64,000 nucleotides of DNA, taken from contig NC_069661.1 in the NCBI RefSeq assembly GCF_027244095.1, positions 175,196,501 through 175,260,500 on the forward strand. Reading direction: 5' to 3'. Positions within the stretch are counted from its first letter, which is position 1. Every line of letters begins with the position of its first letter. The notes beneath the pieces are model-generated. The model made no database searches, was not told where the DNA came from, and saw only the letters and a program-made list of their open reading frames with translations. The position numbers and the translations under genes were made by a program. Shown here piece after piece: positions 14,201-27,199 of the stretch. This DNA comes from Hemicordylus capensis. Taxonomy: Eukaryota; Chordata; Lepidosauria; Squamata; Cordylidae.

Positions 14201-17200
14201 TGGACATAACTAAAACATGGGTGACTGACAACATTATATCTTTCTGAGAACAAATGCTGCTGGTGTTATCAGTCAAAGTCGATAAGAGATACTTCAAGCC
14301 ACAGATGCCACATGAATATCTAAATTTAAGGCTGGAAATAAAAGCACCTCACAAATAAAAGCTGTGAACCTGATTCTTAAGGAAGAGTTCAACCCCATCC
14401 AGAATAGACTGAATACTATCCCCCAGGTCAAGTAGCCCCTTTCTCACAAACAGGAGTCCTTGTCTGATTAAGTTTCAGTTAAATAGCTGTTTTACAGTTC
14501 ATTACCGACTCCAGGCAGATATATATGTTCAGTATGTGTAGACCAAAATATCTTATTTCAGTGGCCCACCCTGCAGGCATTTCCAATTGGTCTGCATGGC
14601 TGCGTGCATCTAAGGAAGCACAGGCATTCTTGCACAAGTGTGCAAATGCTTAAAGTTGCATGCCCACACTTTGGGAGCACAACTTACATTTTTTGAAACA
14701 ATCTCACCACCACTGGAATACCCACACTGCACCTCACATCACACGATGTCTCAAAGCAATTGAGGGGCTAAATAATTTATTCGTTAAATGGAAACTGAAA
14801 TAATATTGTTTGTCGAGATACTGTCATGAGATACTGTAGATTGGTGTAACATGGTCATGTTCGCTTAACAATTAAAAATACAACAAACAAACTGAGCTGT
14901 AGTGTTGTTACTTTAAAGACAGTAATCCACAAATAAATTTACTAAGACATGGCCTCTCTTCACATTGAAAAACCAAGAAAATCTGATGCAATTTTCGCCA
15001 CCAAAACAAATGAAATTCGACATTTCTATAAAACATGTGCAGTGGGTTCTGTAGTTGGAGCACACAATCACAGCTTTACTACTCACAGAATTTAAAGGGT
15101 CTAAAATCACAGCTTTATTAGCATCACATATTGCTTCTTTAATCTTGCCTAGAGACAATGCAGAAAGAGAAAAAAGAGACAATTCTAAGATTAGTTATGT
15201 TTACCACTGAAAATACAAGAACTATAAACTATGGGGAACTCTCAACATGTCAAAATAATCCCTCAGATCCACCACCACATGTTCTGTAGATTTTCCCTAG
15301 TGAAAACACAACCTTACTAATATAGTGCAGCATGAAATCCAACTTAGGCCTTTCAGTACATGACTAAGTTTTATGGCTATAAAATTCTTTTTGCTGGTGA
15401 GTCTGAAGTCACTAGTTTATTGCAAGCCAGGGATGTTTATGGGACCTACTCAAGACCAGGATGCCAATGTATCTTCAAACAAACTGTATTGAGTCAAAAG
15501 TGAAAAGCTGGTGACAGGCAAAACAGCAAACATGGACTAGGGATGTGCACGAACTGAGGGATGTGCACCAAGGTTTGTGCACAGGTTCGGCACCACAGGA
15601 AGGGGACTGGGGACCGGGATCTTTTAAAAAGAGGAGAGCAGGTCCTTACCTGCTCTTTGCCATGGCATGCAGCTTCCTGCTGCGACAGCGCTACCCCCAA
15701 GAACCCACACACAGCACTGGCACACAGACACAATGTGGTGCCAGTGCCGCACGCAGGTTCTTGGGGCAGCATCATCACAGCAGGAAGCTGCATGCGACAG
15801 CAGAAAGCAAGTAAGGACCTGCTCTCTTCTTTTAAAAAGATCTTGCTTCCTGCAGCACTAAACCAGTTCAGATCTCACCTGAACAGGATCAGCGCTGAAC
15901 CTGTGCACGAACCTTGGTCAATGTACATCCCTAACATGGACAGATAAAATGTTAATAAATTAAATATCATACAGTAAAAAAAAAAATCTAAAATAAGACA
16001 TTCATGCTAGTTCACTAGCCTAAGCTACAGTCAACCATATTTTCAAAAAGGGCAATATTGGCTCTCCGTTTACCTGTAATGTATCTGTCACAATCCTATA
16101 AAAATATTGCTAATAGATTTACTCTATTCACTTGAATTATTTGGGCAATAAAAAAGGCATATGCAAATAACTGTGATACAGCTTAATGTAAGCCATTTCA
16201 GAGCAAAATCCAATCAACAGTGCTAGTTTGACTGGTTTGTGATGTTTGAAGTAAGCAGAAAATACTAAACTTGTCAGCTTGCATTGCTGCTGCTCATGTA
16301 AAACACTCAATTACATGCTTAAAAGGGCACAGAATTGGATTTCCATACACTGTAATATGATCAACAGGGTGCTTTCCAGACTAGCTGCTCATCATCAGCA
16401 AAATGCCTCCATTTGGGCAAGTCGCATTTGAAACATAAGCAGCAGGGGGAGCAGTCTTGCAGCAACTAACAACCCAAAAGAACAGCAGCTTTTTCACGCC
16501 ATACATACTATGTCTTAGCTCTATATCACAGTGATTAAATTCGAGGCAAGGCATTGGCAATGTGAACAGCACCCTGCTGTCTGCATAGGGACTGCGGTAT
16601 CACGATGCAGGAAGTGTGGAGATACTTCCTGGCCCCATTGTAGCATCTAGTCTGGAAAGTGCCCAGGTGGTGCTGAAGAGTAGAAGCTCTGCTATGTTCC
16701 TAAAGAAATATCAAAATCTTAGTAGGCCTAAAAGCATTAATTATTATTTAAGCTGGGAAGAGCATTTCTTGTGTGGTGTGATTAATCAAGTACGATTTAT
16801 GAGACTATCAAAAAGTACCACTCATGTTTGACACACTGCATGAGCAGCCATTTGGCTATTACTTTTTGCAATGTGTGTATTTTCTCTGCCTATCAAGATG
16901 GTATGGTTTTGTCCTCATTTCAGTAAAACATACAGGTGAAACTCGAAAAATTAGAATATCATGCAAAAGTTCATTAATTTCAGTAATGCAAATTAAAAGG
17001 TGAAACTGATATATGAGATAGACGCATTACATGCAAAGCGAGATAAGTCAAGCCTTAATTTGTTATAATTGTGATGATCATGGCGTACAGCTCATGAGAA
17101 CCCCAAATCCACAATCCCAGAAAATTAGAATATTGTGAAAAGGTTCAACAGTCTAGGCTCCAGGTGTCCCACTCCAATCAGCTAATCAATCCATAACACC

Positions 17201-20200
17201 TGCAAAGGGTTCCTGAGCCTTTAAATGGTCTCTCAGTCTGGTTCATTAGGAATCACAATCATGGGAAAGACTGCTGACTTGACAGTTGTGCAGAAAACCA
17301 TCACTGACACCCTCCATAAGGAGGGAAAGCCTCAAAAGGTAATTGCAAAAGAAGTTGGATGTTCCCAAAGTGCTATATCAAAGCACATTAATATAAAGTT
17401 GTGGGAAAAGTGTGGAAGAAAAAGGTGCACAAGCAGCAGGGATGACTGCAGCCTGGAGAGGATTGTCAGGAAAAGGCCATTCAAAAGTGTTGGGAACTTT
17501 CACAAGGAGTGGACTGAGGCTGGAGTTAGTGCATCAAGAGCCACCACACACAGACGGATCCTGGACATGGGCTTCAAATGTCGTATTCCTCTTGTCAAGC
17601 CGCTCCTGAACAACAAACAACGTCAGAAGCGTCTTACCTGGGCTCAAGAAAAAAAGAACTGGTCTGTTGCTCAGTGGTCCAAAGTCCTCTTTTCTGATTA
17701 GAGCAACTTTTGCATCTCATTTGGAAACCAAGGACCCAGAGTCTGGAAGAAGAATGGAGAGGCACACAATGCAAGATGCTTGAAGTCCAGTGTGAAGTTT
17801 CCACAGTCTGTGTTGATTTGGGGAGCCATGTCATCTGCTGGTGTTGGTCCACTGTGCTTCATTAAGTCCAGGTTCAACACAGCCGTCTATCAGGAGATTT
17901 TGGAGTACTTCATGCTTCCTTCCGCAGACGAGCTGTATGGGGATGCTGACTTCATTTTCCAGCAGGACTTGGCACCTGCCCACACTGCCAAAAGTACCAA
18001 AACCTGGTTCAATGACCATGGGATTACTGTGCTTGATTGGCCAGCAAACTCGCCTGACCTGAACCCTATAGAGCAGTGTTTCTCAACCACCGGTCCCTGG
18101 ACCGCTGCCGGTCCCCGAAGGGTTGAGTGCCGGTCCCTGACTGGGAGTCAACCCCCCCCCACTGAAATCAAGGCACTCACTTCCTCAATTTTGCACATGG
18201 CACGGAAGAGGAAGAGTATCACGGAGGCATGGGACCCTTCTTGTGCCTTGCCTCCACGTGCTGCTGAGATCTTCCTATAGCTATCTTATTCCCTATCTTT
18301 ACAGCTTCAAACTGTATGCGATGCGGGGGCATGGAGGAAAAAGTATGGCAGTGGGCACCACTTGAAGGGCTGCTGGTTCTTGCATGCTCATTGTTTGCAG
18401 CCAAAGGTTGGTTGATTGAAACCCAGCTGCCTGTTGTGGTCGAGGCGCCTTGAGGGAACACTGTTTCCCTCTTGCATCAGTGGGGCTTGCTTGTATGTTG
18501 TTTTCATTGGCCCCATGTAGCTTTTGAATTTTTCCAATGGCCCAGCATCCCCTCTCCATTGAGTAATCACAAGCACCTCCACTCCAGACATACTGGAGAC
18601 AAATTTGTTCACCCAGGCTTTTAGATTAAGGGGTTCTCAACCTTGGGTACCCAGACGTTGGTGGACTTCTACTCCCATAATCCCGAGCCATAATGGCCAA
18701 ATGCCATTGTTGTTGGGGGTTATGGGAGTTTAACTGAGGGACCCAAGGTTAAGAACCCCTAATATTCAATGTTTGCAAAAGATTCCAAATTTAATTATTT
18801 TAATGCTTATATTATTTTCATTCTAAACTGCCCAGAGATGCAAGTTTTGGGCAGTATAGAAGTCTGATAGATAGACAGACAGACAGACAGACAGATAGAC
18901 AGACTTGAAACCCCTTTACTAACTGCTGGTCCGGGAAACTGCGCATGAAGAATGTAGCGGTCCTTGAAACTCTGCACGAAGAATTTAGCGGTCCTTGACT
19001 CCAAAAAGTTTGAGAAACACTGCTATAGAGAATCTATGGGGCATTGCCAAGAGAAGGATGAGAGACATGAGACCAAACAATGCAGAAGAGCTGAAGGCCG
19101 CAATTGAAGCATCCTGGTCTTCCATAACACCTCAGCAGTGCCACAGGCTGATAGCATCCATGCCATGCCGCATTGAGGCAGTAATTGCTGCAAAAGGGGC
19201 CCAAACCAAGTACTGAATACATATGCATGCTTATACTTTTCAGAGGTCCGATATTGTTCTATTTACAATCCTTGTTTTATTGTTTTCATGTAATATTCTA
19301 ATTTTCTGGGATTGCGGATTTGGGGTTCTCATGAGCTGTACGCCATGATCATCACAATTATAACAAATTAAGGCTTGACTTATCTCACTTTGCATGTAAT
19401 GCGTCTGTCTCATATATCAGTTTCACCTTTTAATTTGCATTACTGAAATTAATGAACTTTTGCACAATATTCTAATTTTTCGAGTTTCACCTGTACAGGT
19501 TGGGCTTTATATTGCTCACATGAAAGATAAGGTATCCTTGGCAAAACCTGATTTCATCAGTCTTTAAAGGAAACTCACTCCCTTTTTGGTTTGAGACACA
19601 GGACACAGGGGCTCGCTCCACTAACCCCCTTAGTTTGGGGAGGTAGAAAAATGTGCTAAATAAATAACGATAAATAAATTTAAGGGGAGGGCATCTTTGG
19701 CAGGCTAGCCGCCAGAGAACCACCGGACTTGCGCATGAGCCCAGTGGTTCTCACAATGGGAGAAAACCCGTCTGGGCTCTGGTATTCTCCCATCATGAGA
19801 ATAGCCTCATTGAGTGACTCTGGGCCAGTCAGTTACCTCTCACAGCTTGACATGCCTCACAGGGTTGTTGCGAGGGTGAACATAATAATGTACAATACTT
19901 GAGGCTCCCTGGAGGAAGAGCAAGATATAAATGTACAAAAAAATTGTGGGCTGTATATGAGATCTGTACCCTGGAAAAAACGTAGGATAAAAATCACACG
20001 TGTATAACCTACACACAGGTGCAGTATGAACAGGGCTTTTTTTCTGGGGGAACACACTGGAACAGAGATCTGGCACTGTTTTAGCCTACTTTCCAGTAGG
20101 CTTATGAGATCACCCTGCATTCCATGTGTGTGTCCTTGTGTCCGTCTCCCCCATCAACTTCACAGTGCCTGGACCAATATGAACCAAGTTGGGAAAAGTT

Positions 20201-23200
20201 GTAGGGACACATAGGGACACCTCAACAGTGTAGTTTGTGATGATGTCATCCACCCCAATTCAAGATGATGGACATATAAACTTGTTAGCCCACTTGTGTT
20301 ATGTGGGCTAACTTGTGAACTGCCTAACCAATTTGAACCAAATTTGCTACAGCTGTAGGGACACATAGGGATCCCCCAAAGGTGTAGTTTCTGATGATGT
20401 GATCTACCCCAATCCAAGATGGCAGATGCATGAACGTTTGAGATGCAGGTGTGCTAACTTGTGGACTGTCTAACGGATTTGAACCAAATTTGGTACAGTT
20501 GTAGTGAGTGACATAAATGGACACTTCAACAGCATAGTTTGTGATGATGTCATCCACTCTGATTCAAGATGGCAAAAATGTGAATATTTGAGGTGCACGT
20601 GGGCCAACTTGTGGACCACCTAGCAGATCTGAACCAAATTTGTTACAGCTATATGAGTGGAACATAGCACTTCAGTAGGGATGTGCGCAAAACCGGTTTG
20701 CCCAGTTTGGTTCGAATTTGAACCAGGTTCGAACCAGAGTGGTGAGATGTGGTTTTGGTTTTGCTTGAACCCCCCCCCCCACAGTTCAGTTTGAATTTGA
20801 ACCTGTTTCGTACTGGTTCTAACCAGTTCTAGCCTCCAAAACTGGGTGGTAAGCACTCATGGGTGTCAGCTACCACCCAAATCCCAAAGCTATCGGACAC
20901 TCCTACGATTTTTAATGAATGTTTGAATTGTTTTAATATTGCCCATTATTTCCTATGTGGAGTTCCCAGGGGCAAAAGGCTGGGGAGGGTGGTAGTCACC
21001 TAGGGGTGCCTACCACCCACCAACCCCAAGCAATTGGGTGCTCCTACTATTAATGGTGAATTTTTTAATTATTATTTTTCCCATAGGGAATAATGGGGAT
21101 GTGGGGGAGCCCTGAACCCCCCCCCTTTGGGGGTGGCAGGGCACTCCAATGTGGGTCTGGGGGCATGGCAGAGATGGCCTCAAACCATCCCAGACTTCAA
21201 CAAGTCCCTGGGATTTTTAGTTCTTTTTTTAGCATCATGGCTGGCCTGGTTCAGTGCTTGACCAGGAGAGAAAGAAGGGAAAAACAGAAGTCTACACAGT
21301 GAAATTTCTTTGGGCAAAAGTGAATGGAAAGCAAGGGAGGGGAGAATAAGGGAGAGAGAGGAGGAAAAGAAAAGTGAGAGAAAGAGGGGAGAGCAGGAGG
21401 AAGGAAGGAAGAATGTGATGGGAGGGAATGATTGAGTGAATGGAGGATAAGTGGGGAAGAGAGGTTCTGCTTTTCTTGGGCATGATGTTGTTTTGGAATT
21501 ATTAATCTGATTGAGTGTTAAAAATCTGTTGAGAACATTAACAGTTAAAATATTATCATTATATTCAGAATTTCTGCTAAAAATGGGAAAGAAAAAACCC
21601 ACCAACCTTTCCCTGAGCATATTTTGGTGTAAAAAGGAGTGCATTCAGCTAATTTAAGTGGCAGAATTGTCCATGCAAAATTTGGTATCTGCAGGTCATC
21701 AGGAACATTTTAATAATGTTCATTAATAATGATGATAATAAATTAAAATATTAATAATAAATACTTTTCATTATAATTGCCCCACTCCTGAGGAGTTTTC
21801 AAACATTAGTTCCTGTACCTTCCCCCATCTCCAAGAAAAAAAGCACTGAGTATGGACATATATTAGCTCTATGCAGAGCTTTGGATGAACATAGACATCA
21901 AGACCAGTAAATCCAGTCCTGATCTTCCCTCTACACACAGTGATTCTCCCAGAACTTAAGAATGCCTGCCTAGGACTTTTTACAACTCAGAATCAACCTC
22001 TGCTAACCTGGCAAAGAGGCACTTATTAATGTGGTGATTCTCTTTTATTTATCAGGGGGAGAGTAACTGGCCCTATCCACCCCCAGCAGAGTACCTCCAG
22101 TGACTGTTGCTGGTGTCTATCTTATGTTTCTTTTTAGATTGTGAGCCATTTGGGGACAGAGATCCATCTTATTTATTTATTATTTCTCTGTGTAAACCGC
22201 CCTAAGCCATTTTTGGAAGGGCGGTATAGAAATTGAATGAATGAATGAATGAATGAATGAATAAAATACAATACAGCCCTAATTCTTTTCTTGTTGACCC
22301 ATAATAACACCTGGGCTAACAACATATTTCAGTTTAGTTTCCTACACCAACATGTCTTTTGAGGTTAGTCACAAGATCAATATATCTTACCACATTTTAT
22401 ATATGCATACGCTCTTCTTGCAAATACAGGTGTATGGTAGATATTTCTGGAAACACAACCGATTTGACAGGCGTACTGGAGAGAGGAAGATACCACTGTG
22501 AACTGCAATGTTGTCATACTTATTTATAGCTCTGAGTATACTCTACACAGTTATACCACATAAACATTGCCACTGTGAATCTAATGGAATTCTTGCGCCA
22601 TTCACATTTGCTCCATTTCTCTTTTATTTATTTCAAATTACTAGTCTTATTTACTTCAGCAGGGTGCTATACGATTACTCCCCAGACTGTCCAGACTCCT
22701 GTGGGGATTATTTATGTCATCATTCCAGTGTAATGTTTCCCGTAATTGTACTGAGTTTAAAAAACATTAGAACCCAAGGGGCTAGAAAAGGAACTATAAC
22801 ATTAGCAGCATGCTCATATAAATCAAGTTATTCTCTTGCAGATGAAAAAGAATGAAGAAAGAGTTTAATGATATTGTACAGAAACTACAAAGGCACCACA
22901 TACTTAACATAACTTATGTTTAACCAGAAGCACACATTTATCACAGAAATAAATTCTGAAAGCAAAACAGTATCCTCAGTCATTTCTCCATAACTATATC
23001 TGCACAAAGAGGGAGTGACCTTAGAGTTTCTGGAACTACAAAGTTTAAAGAGTTTAATTTCCAGTCTCCTCACAGATTGTATTACTATGTTTATGTTTGC
23101 TATTTGCTTTGTGTGTGGTGTGTGTGTCTGTGTGTGTGTGTGTGTGTGTGTGTCTATGTGTATACATTCAACTGTTTCCATATCTAAAAATGGAAACAAT

Positions 23201-26200
23201 GTAACTGTTTCCCATTGTCTTATGTACTATACGTCACCTTCATTTTTGGCAGGAGTATCCAAAAGTATCAATAACCATTTAAAATATGGGATATGATCTA
23301 CAGATCAAGCAGTAAACACAAGCTTGTTCTGGATGAGCACATGACTCAAGAGAATAATTGCTCTGATCCATTAAGGACAATCCATACACAGAAGCAGGCG
23401 TACACATCTCTCTTTCTGGATATGGTTTTCTGCATGTACAAATGTATGCCATGGATAGTTGAACACCCTACATCCAGCACTCATGGTTATGTGTGCAGTT
23501 TCTCTTGCGGGATTGAGACTGTAGGCGACACCAAACAGCTTGTTTGTGCTGTCAACTGTTTGAAGGTTGGGGAGCTTAAATCCAGCCCTCTTCATTCCCT
23601 TTTCTGTACCAAACAAGGGGGAAGGAGAGATCTAGATCCCATTTCGACAACAAAGTCATCAGCATGGTTAAAGCTGCACAATACTAACTACCTATTTGAT
23701 ATTTTCACACAATATCAATGGACACTGCATGCATTGCCAGAAGTTATTGGATAGTTGGATACAGGTATACAATGTTTCCCACAAGGCTATCCTAGGGCCC
23801 TGTAGTAATTTGCAGGCATAAGTTTCTAAGAAAATGATGTTGCTAGATACAAGTCTGCAAATAGCAAAGTATTTTGACGGATGTTCTCAAGTGGTGCGCA
23901 GCAACTGTAACCTTGCTGCAGTTAAATATACCACACTTTTAAATAAAATGTCAAAGGAGCTTGCAATAAATATAAATGAGACAAAAGTTTAAGATCAACA
24001 TATAAAACATAAAAATAAATAATATATAATTGACATTTTAAAACAGCAGACCTTAGAACACAATGGCTTGGATCCTGAGTGGCTCTTGTGAGAATGGAAG
24101 GCACATTTTTACAGATCCCCCATTCACCCTGCAATCTTCCATGTCTCACACCATTCTGTTCTGGAAGATCCCCCAACTCTCAGAAGTGGATATTCAGGGT
24201 GCTGCTGTGCAGATGAGAGGGCAGGGAAGCTTGTTTTCATGGGCTTTCTTTCACTCGTGCTCCTTAGGATCCAGCCCCATAATAACCTGTTACCTCAATC
24301 ATTTGGAATACATTCTTAGTATAAAATAAAATTATTAGGTAGAAACAGAACAGTCTATCTAACAGTGCAGTTATATTCAGTGACTTAGTAAATGTAAACA
24401 GTGACTTATTAAACTGCAAAAAAGCAGAAAATCAGTGAATACAAAATGTGTGCCTCCCTACAAGACAAAACTGTAATTCAATGAGTTGTGCACATAATAC
24501 AAACATGGTGGTGGTTCTATACCTTACGGATGTGTGCATTTTCTATTGCATTTGTAAATGCTTCCAAAGCTTTGCGGTGACTATCCAGTTTTTGGAAAGC
24601 TACACCCACATGATAATAAGTTTCAAGTATCTGAAATAAGAGAAGCAAAACATCAAATTATTTATAATATTTTAGTAGTGCTAAAGTTAAAAACATACTT
24701 AATTACTCTTTCCTAGGTATTTTTAAAATAATGTTACCAACCTCAAAAGTTCAAAATCATGGGTAATACTCATTATAAACATAAGATTGTATGCAATTAG
24801 CCAGTCCTGAGATTACAAACACCACTCCAATTAATTTAGTTCAATTTTGCGATTGAGTGTGCAACCGTAAAGAACAAGGACATTCCAGCACTAAGATTTT
24901 AACATGCATCCATCACTATGATCATAAAGGCAATGAAGTTCACGTAGTCAGAAATCTTAACTACGTACTTCTAGTTTAGTTCATTTTATTCCAGTAGGAC
25001 TAACTGCAGAATAAGCTGTGTGGGGATTGCTGGATCAGGCCCAAGGCCTATCTAGTCCTGTATCCTGTTTCACAGAGTGGCCCACCAGATGACTCCGAGA
25101 AGCCCACAGGCAAGAAATGAGAGCATGCCTCTCTCTCGCTGTTGCTCCCCTGCAACTAATATTTAGAGCCATCTTGCCTCTGAAGCTGGAGTTGGTCTGT
25201 AGTCACCAGACTAGTAATCATGGATAGACTTATCCAACATGGATTTGTCTAAGCCCCTTTTAAAGCCATCCAAGCTAGTGGTCATCTCCACATCCCGTGG
25301 CAGAGAATTCCATTGATTAATTCTCTGTGAAAAAAGTGCTTCCTTTAGTTGGGCCTAAATTTCCTTGCCTTCAGTTTCATGGGATGACCCCTGAGAAAAA
25401 ACACATCTGCTGAAATAGAATGCCATGGGTTTTTCAGTAACTGCGCAGAGGAAAGATCCTGGCATATGGTAAATCCTTATTATAGAAGACCTAATCTCCA
25501 GGAGACATGTCAATGATCAGTCATGGTAACTATACTTTATTCCACTTCTCTTCAACTAGTGGGATGTAACCAAAATTAAGACAGGTCATAGTAGTGTCAC
25601 ACCATCATTTATTTTATCCTTCTTAGAGGGAGTAAGGAAGTATAAAGGGAGACAAAAAGAAAACATCAGGAAAGAGAAATCAGATAGATTAAGAGATAAA
25701 AAGAAATACTGATATATACTGTAAAAATGTAATGTGGGTATCCATATGGAAAAGTCTGGAAATTGTTGCTCTCTTACATAATCATTAACAACAGATGCTA
25801 AGTTTGCCCTTGCGGGGTGGGTGTGTTTTTATATTATTTACGGTATTTTTTAATAGCAACAGTGCATGTGATTTGTCACCAATGGATTTATTTATATATT
25901 TATTTATAAGTTTGTGATCTGCTTTCCCAGTGAAACTGCTCATGATAACTAAAAGCAAGGCTCCACATTAAACACAGAAGGCATGGTTTTTCAAAATCAC
26001 AAGTAAAAAAATAAATAATAATAATGACAACATTGCAAAAATTCCCAAAAATGCCTTAATAAAAATGCTTTCTGTTGCTTGGGCAAAGATGGACTTCTGT
26101 CAGGAAACTGTTCCACAGTTTTGAAGCTACCACCAGAAAGGTTGTATTCTACCATCTTACAACAAGGCCTCTGGAGTAGATTGTAATGGACAGCAAATGA

Positions 26201-27167
26201 TTCCAGATACACATGAATTTCCATAATTTCACTTTCACAAGGCAGAAATAGAAATAGTTACATATAAAATCTGGTAGATGTAATCCCTTCTGTTACTGTT
26301 TAAGGTAACTGAAAAAGATAATATAATACCTTATGAAGACTGAAATAACATTTAATAGTTGCCATAAAATAAATTCCATCTTAACAGAGAAAAACAGTGC
26401 AAGCAAAAACAAATGAACATATTATTACCAGAGGCAGCTGCAGGGCCTTCTTAGTAGCAGCCCCATTTTAAAAATTCCCTCCCAGAGGAGCTTCAGCAAT
26501 CTCCCTCTCTGATGAGTTTTTAAAAGAGTTTGAAAACCCTCCCCTTCTGAAAGCCATTTCAGATTTGTTTCTTCTGTTCACCAGTTTTAGCCTCTGTGCT
26601 ACTGTTCTTAATTATGCTGTTATTTGTTATTTTTTTTCTTCATTTTTTATCTCATTGCCGTTGCTTTTACTGTAAACCACCTTGAGCAAGAATGTGCCAG
26701 AGGCACGGGGTAGAAATGTTTCCAGTAAATAATAAATAAAATAAAAATGCACTCCAGTCTGGAAACAAGAACTTCTACATCATAGCTGGGACTAAACTTT
26801 TCATTTGAGATGCTTTATTGAAATTACCAGTTGTGTATAGTCAGGTCCAGGTAAAAAGGCTGAAGGAAGCTTATCTTTCCTCAAGTTTTGCAGCAGTTTT
26901 CTATAATATTCAATTGCCTGAAATAAATAGAAAAAAATAGTATAAAGACCTTGAGACCTTGAACATCAACATGTTCAAGATTCTGCAGAGAGCAGTAAGT
27001 AGATTTTCATTTCTGAAATGAAAAGGAAGACCATGAAAGATCAGTCTATTTTTCCAGGATTAATATAGTTTATATTAGACTGCAGAAGTACACCTAGATA
27101 ATTTTGGAACCTGGACCTAAAGACCTTTGGAGGTCCTGCTCCCACTGCAAGTTAAGTACCATCCCCC

Positions 27168-27199
<32 letters not shown>

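Larger units (their letters stand above)
18074..19022. mobile_element. Non-autonomous hAT element inside Tc1 copy B
   Basis: Ends are CAGTGTTTCTCAACC and GTTTGAGAAACACTG, flanked by a perfect 8-bp duplication CTATAGAG (18066-18073, 19023-19030). No transposase frame is present. The 949-bp interior contains another small inverted-repeat element and an L2-like tail followed by a GACA/GATA repeat. Confidence 0.93.
17261..19216 (+). pseudogene. Tc1 transposase, copy B, stop plus insertion
   Basis: Starts [20 protein letters not shown]. The frame meets TAG (17699-17701) at codon 147, directly after the first catalytic aspartate (KVLFSD), where the family has glutamate. It then continues open through [13 protein letters not shown] and SPDLNPIE. 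The hAT element at 18074-19022 interrupts it at the third catalytic residue, codon 271. The remainder resumes at 19031 ([12 protein letters not shown]) and ends at TGA 19214-19216. Confidence 0.9.
16933..19493 (+). mobile_element. Tc1-like transposon, copy B, split by a hAT insertion
   Basis: Ends in TA duplications (16931-16932 and 19494-19495). Terminal inverted repeats of about 200 bp start CAGGTGAAACTCGAAAAATT. It is a different family from copy A. Without the 949-bp hAT insertion plus its 8-bp duplication the element would be about 1.6 kb. It lies in intron 4 of the TPR gene. Confidence 0.93.
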
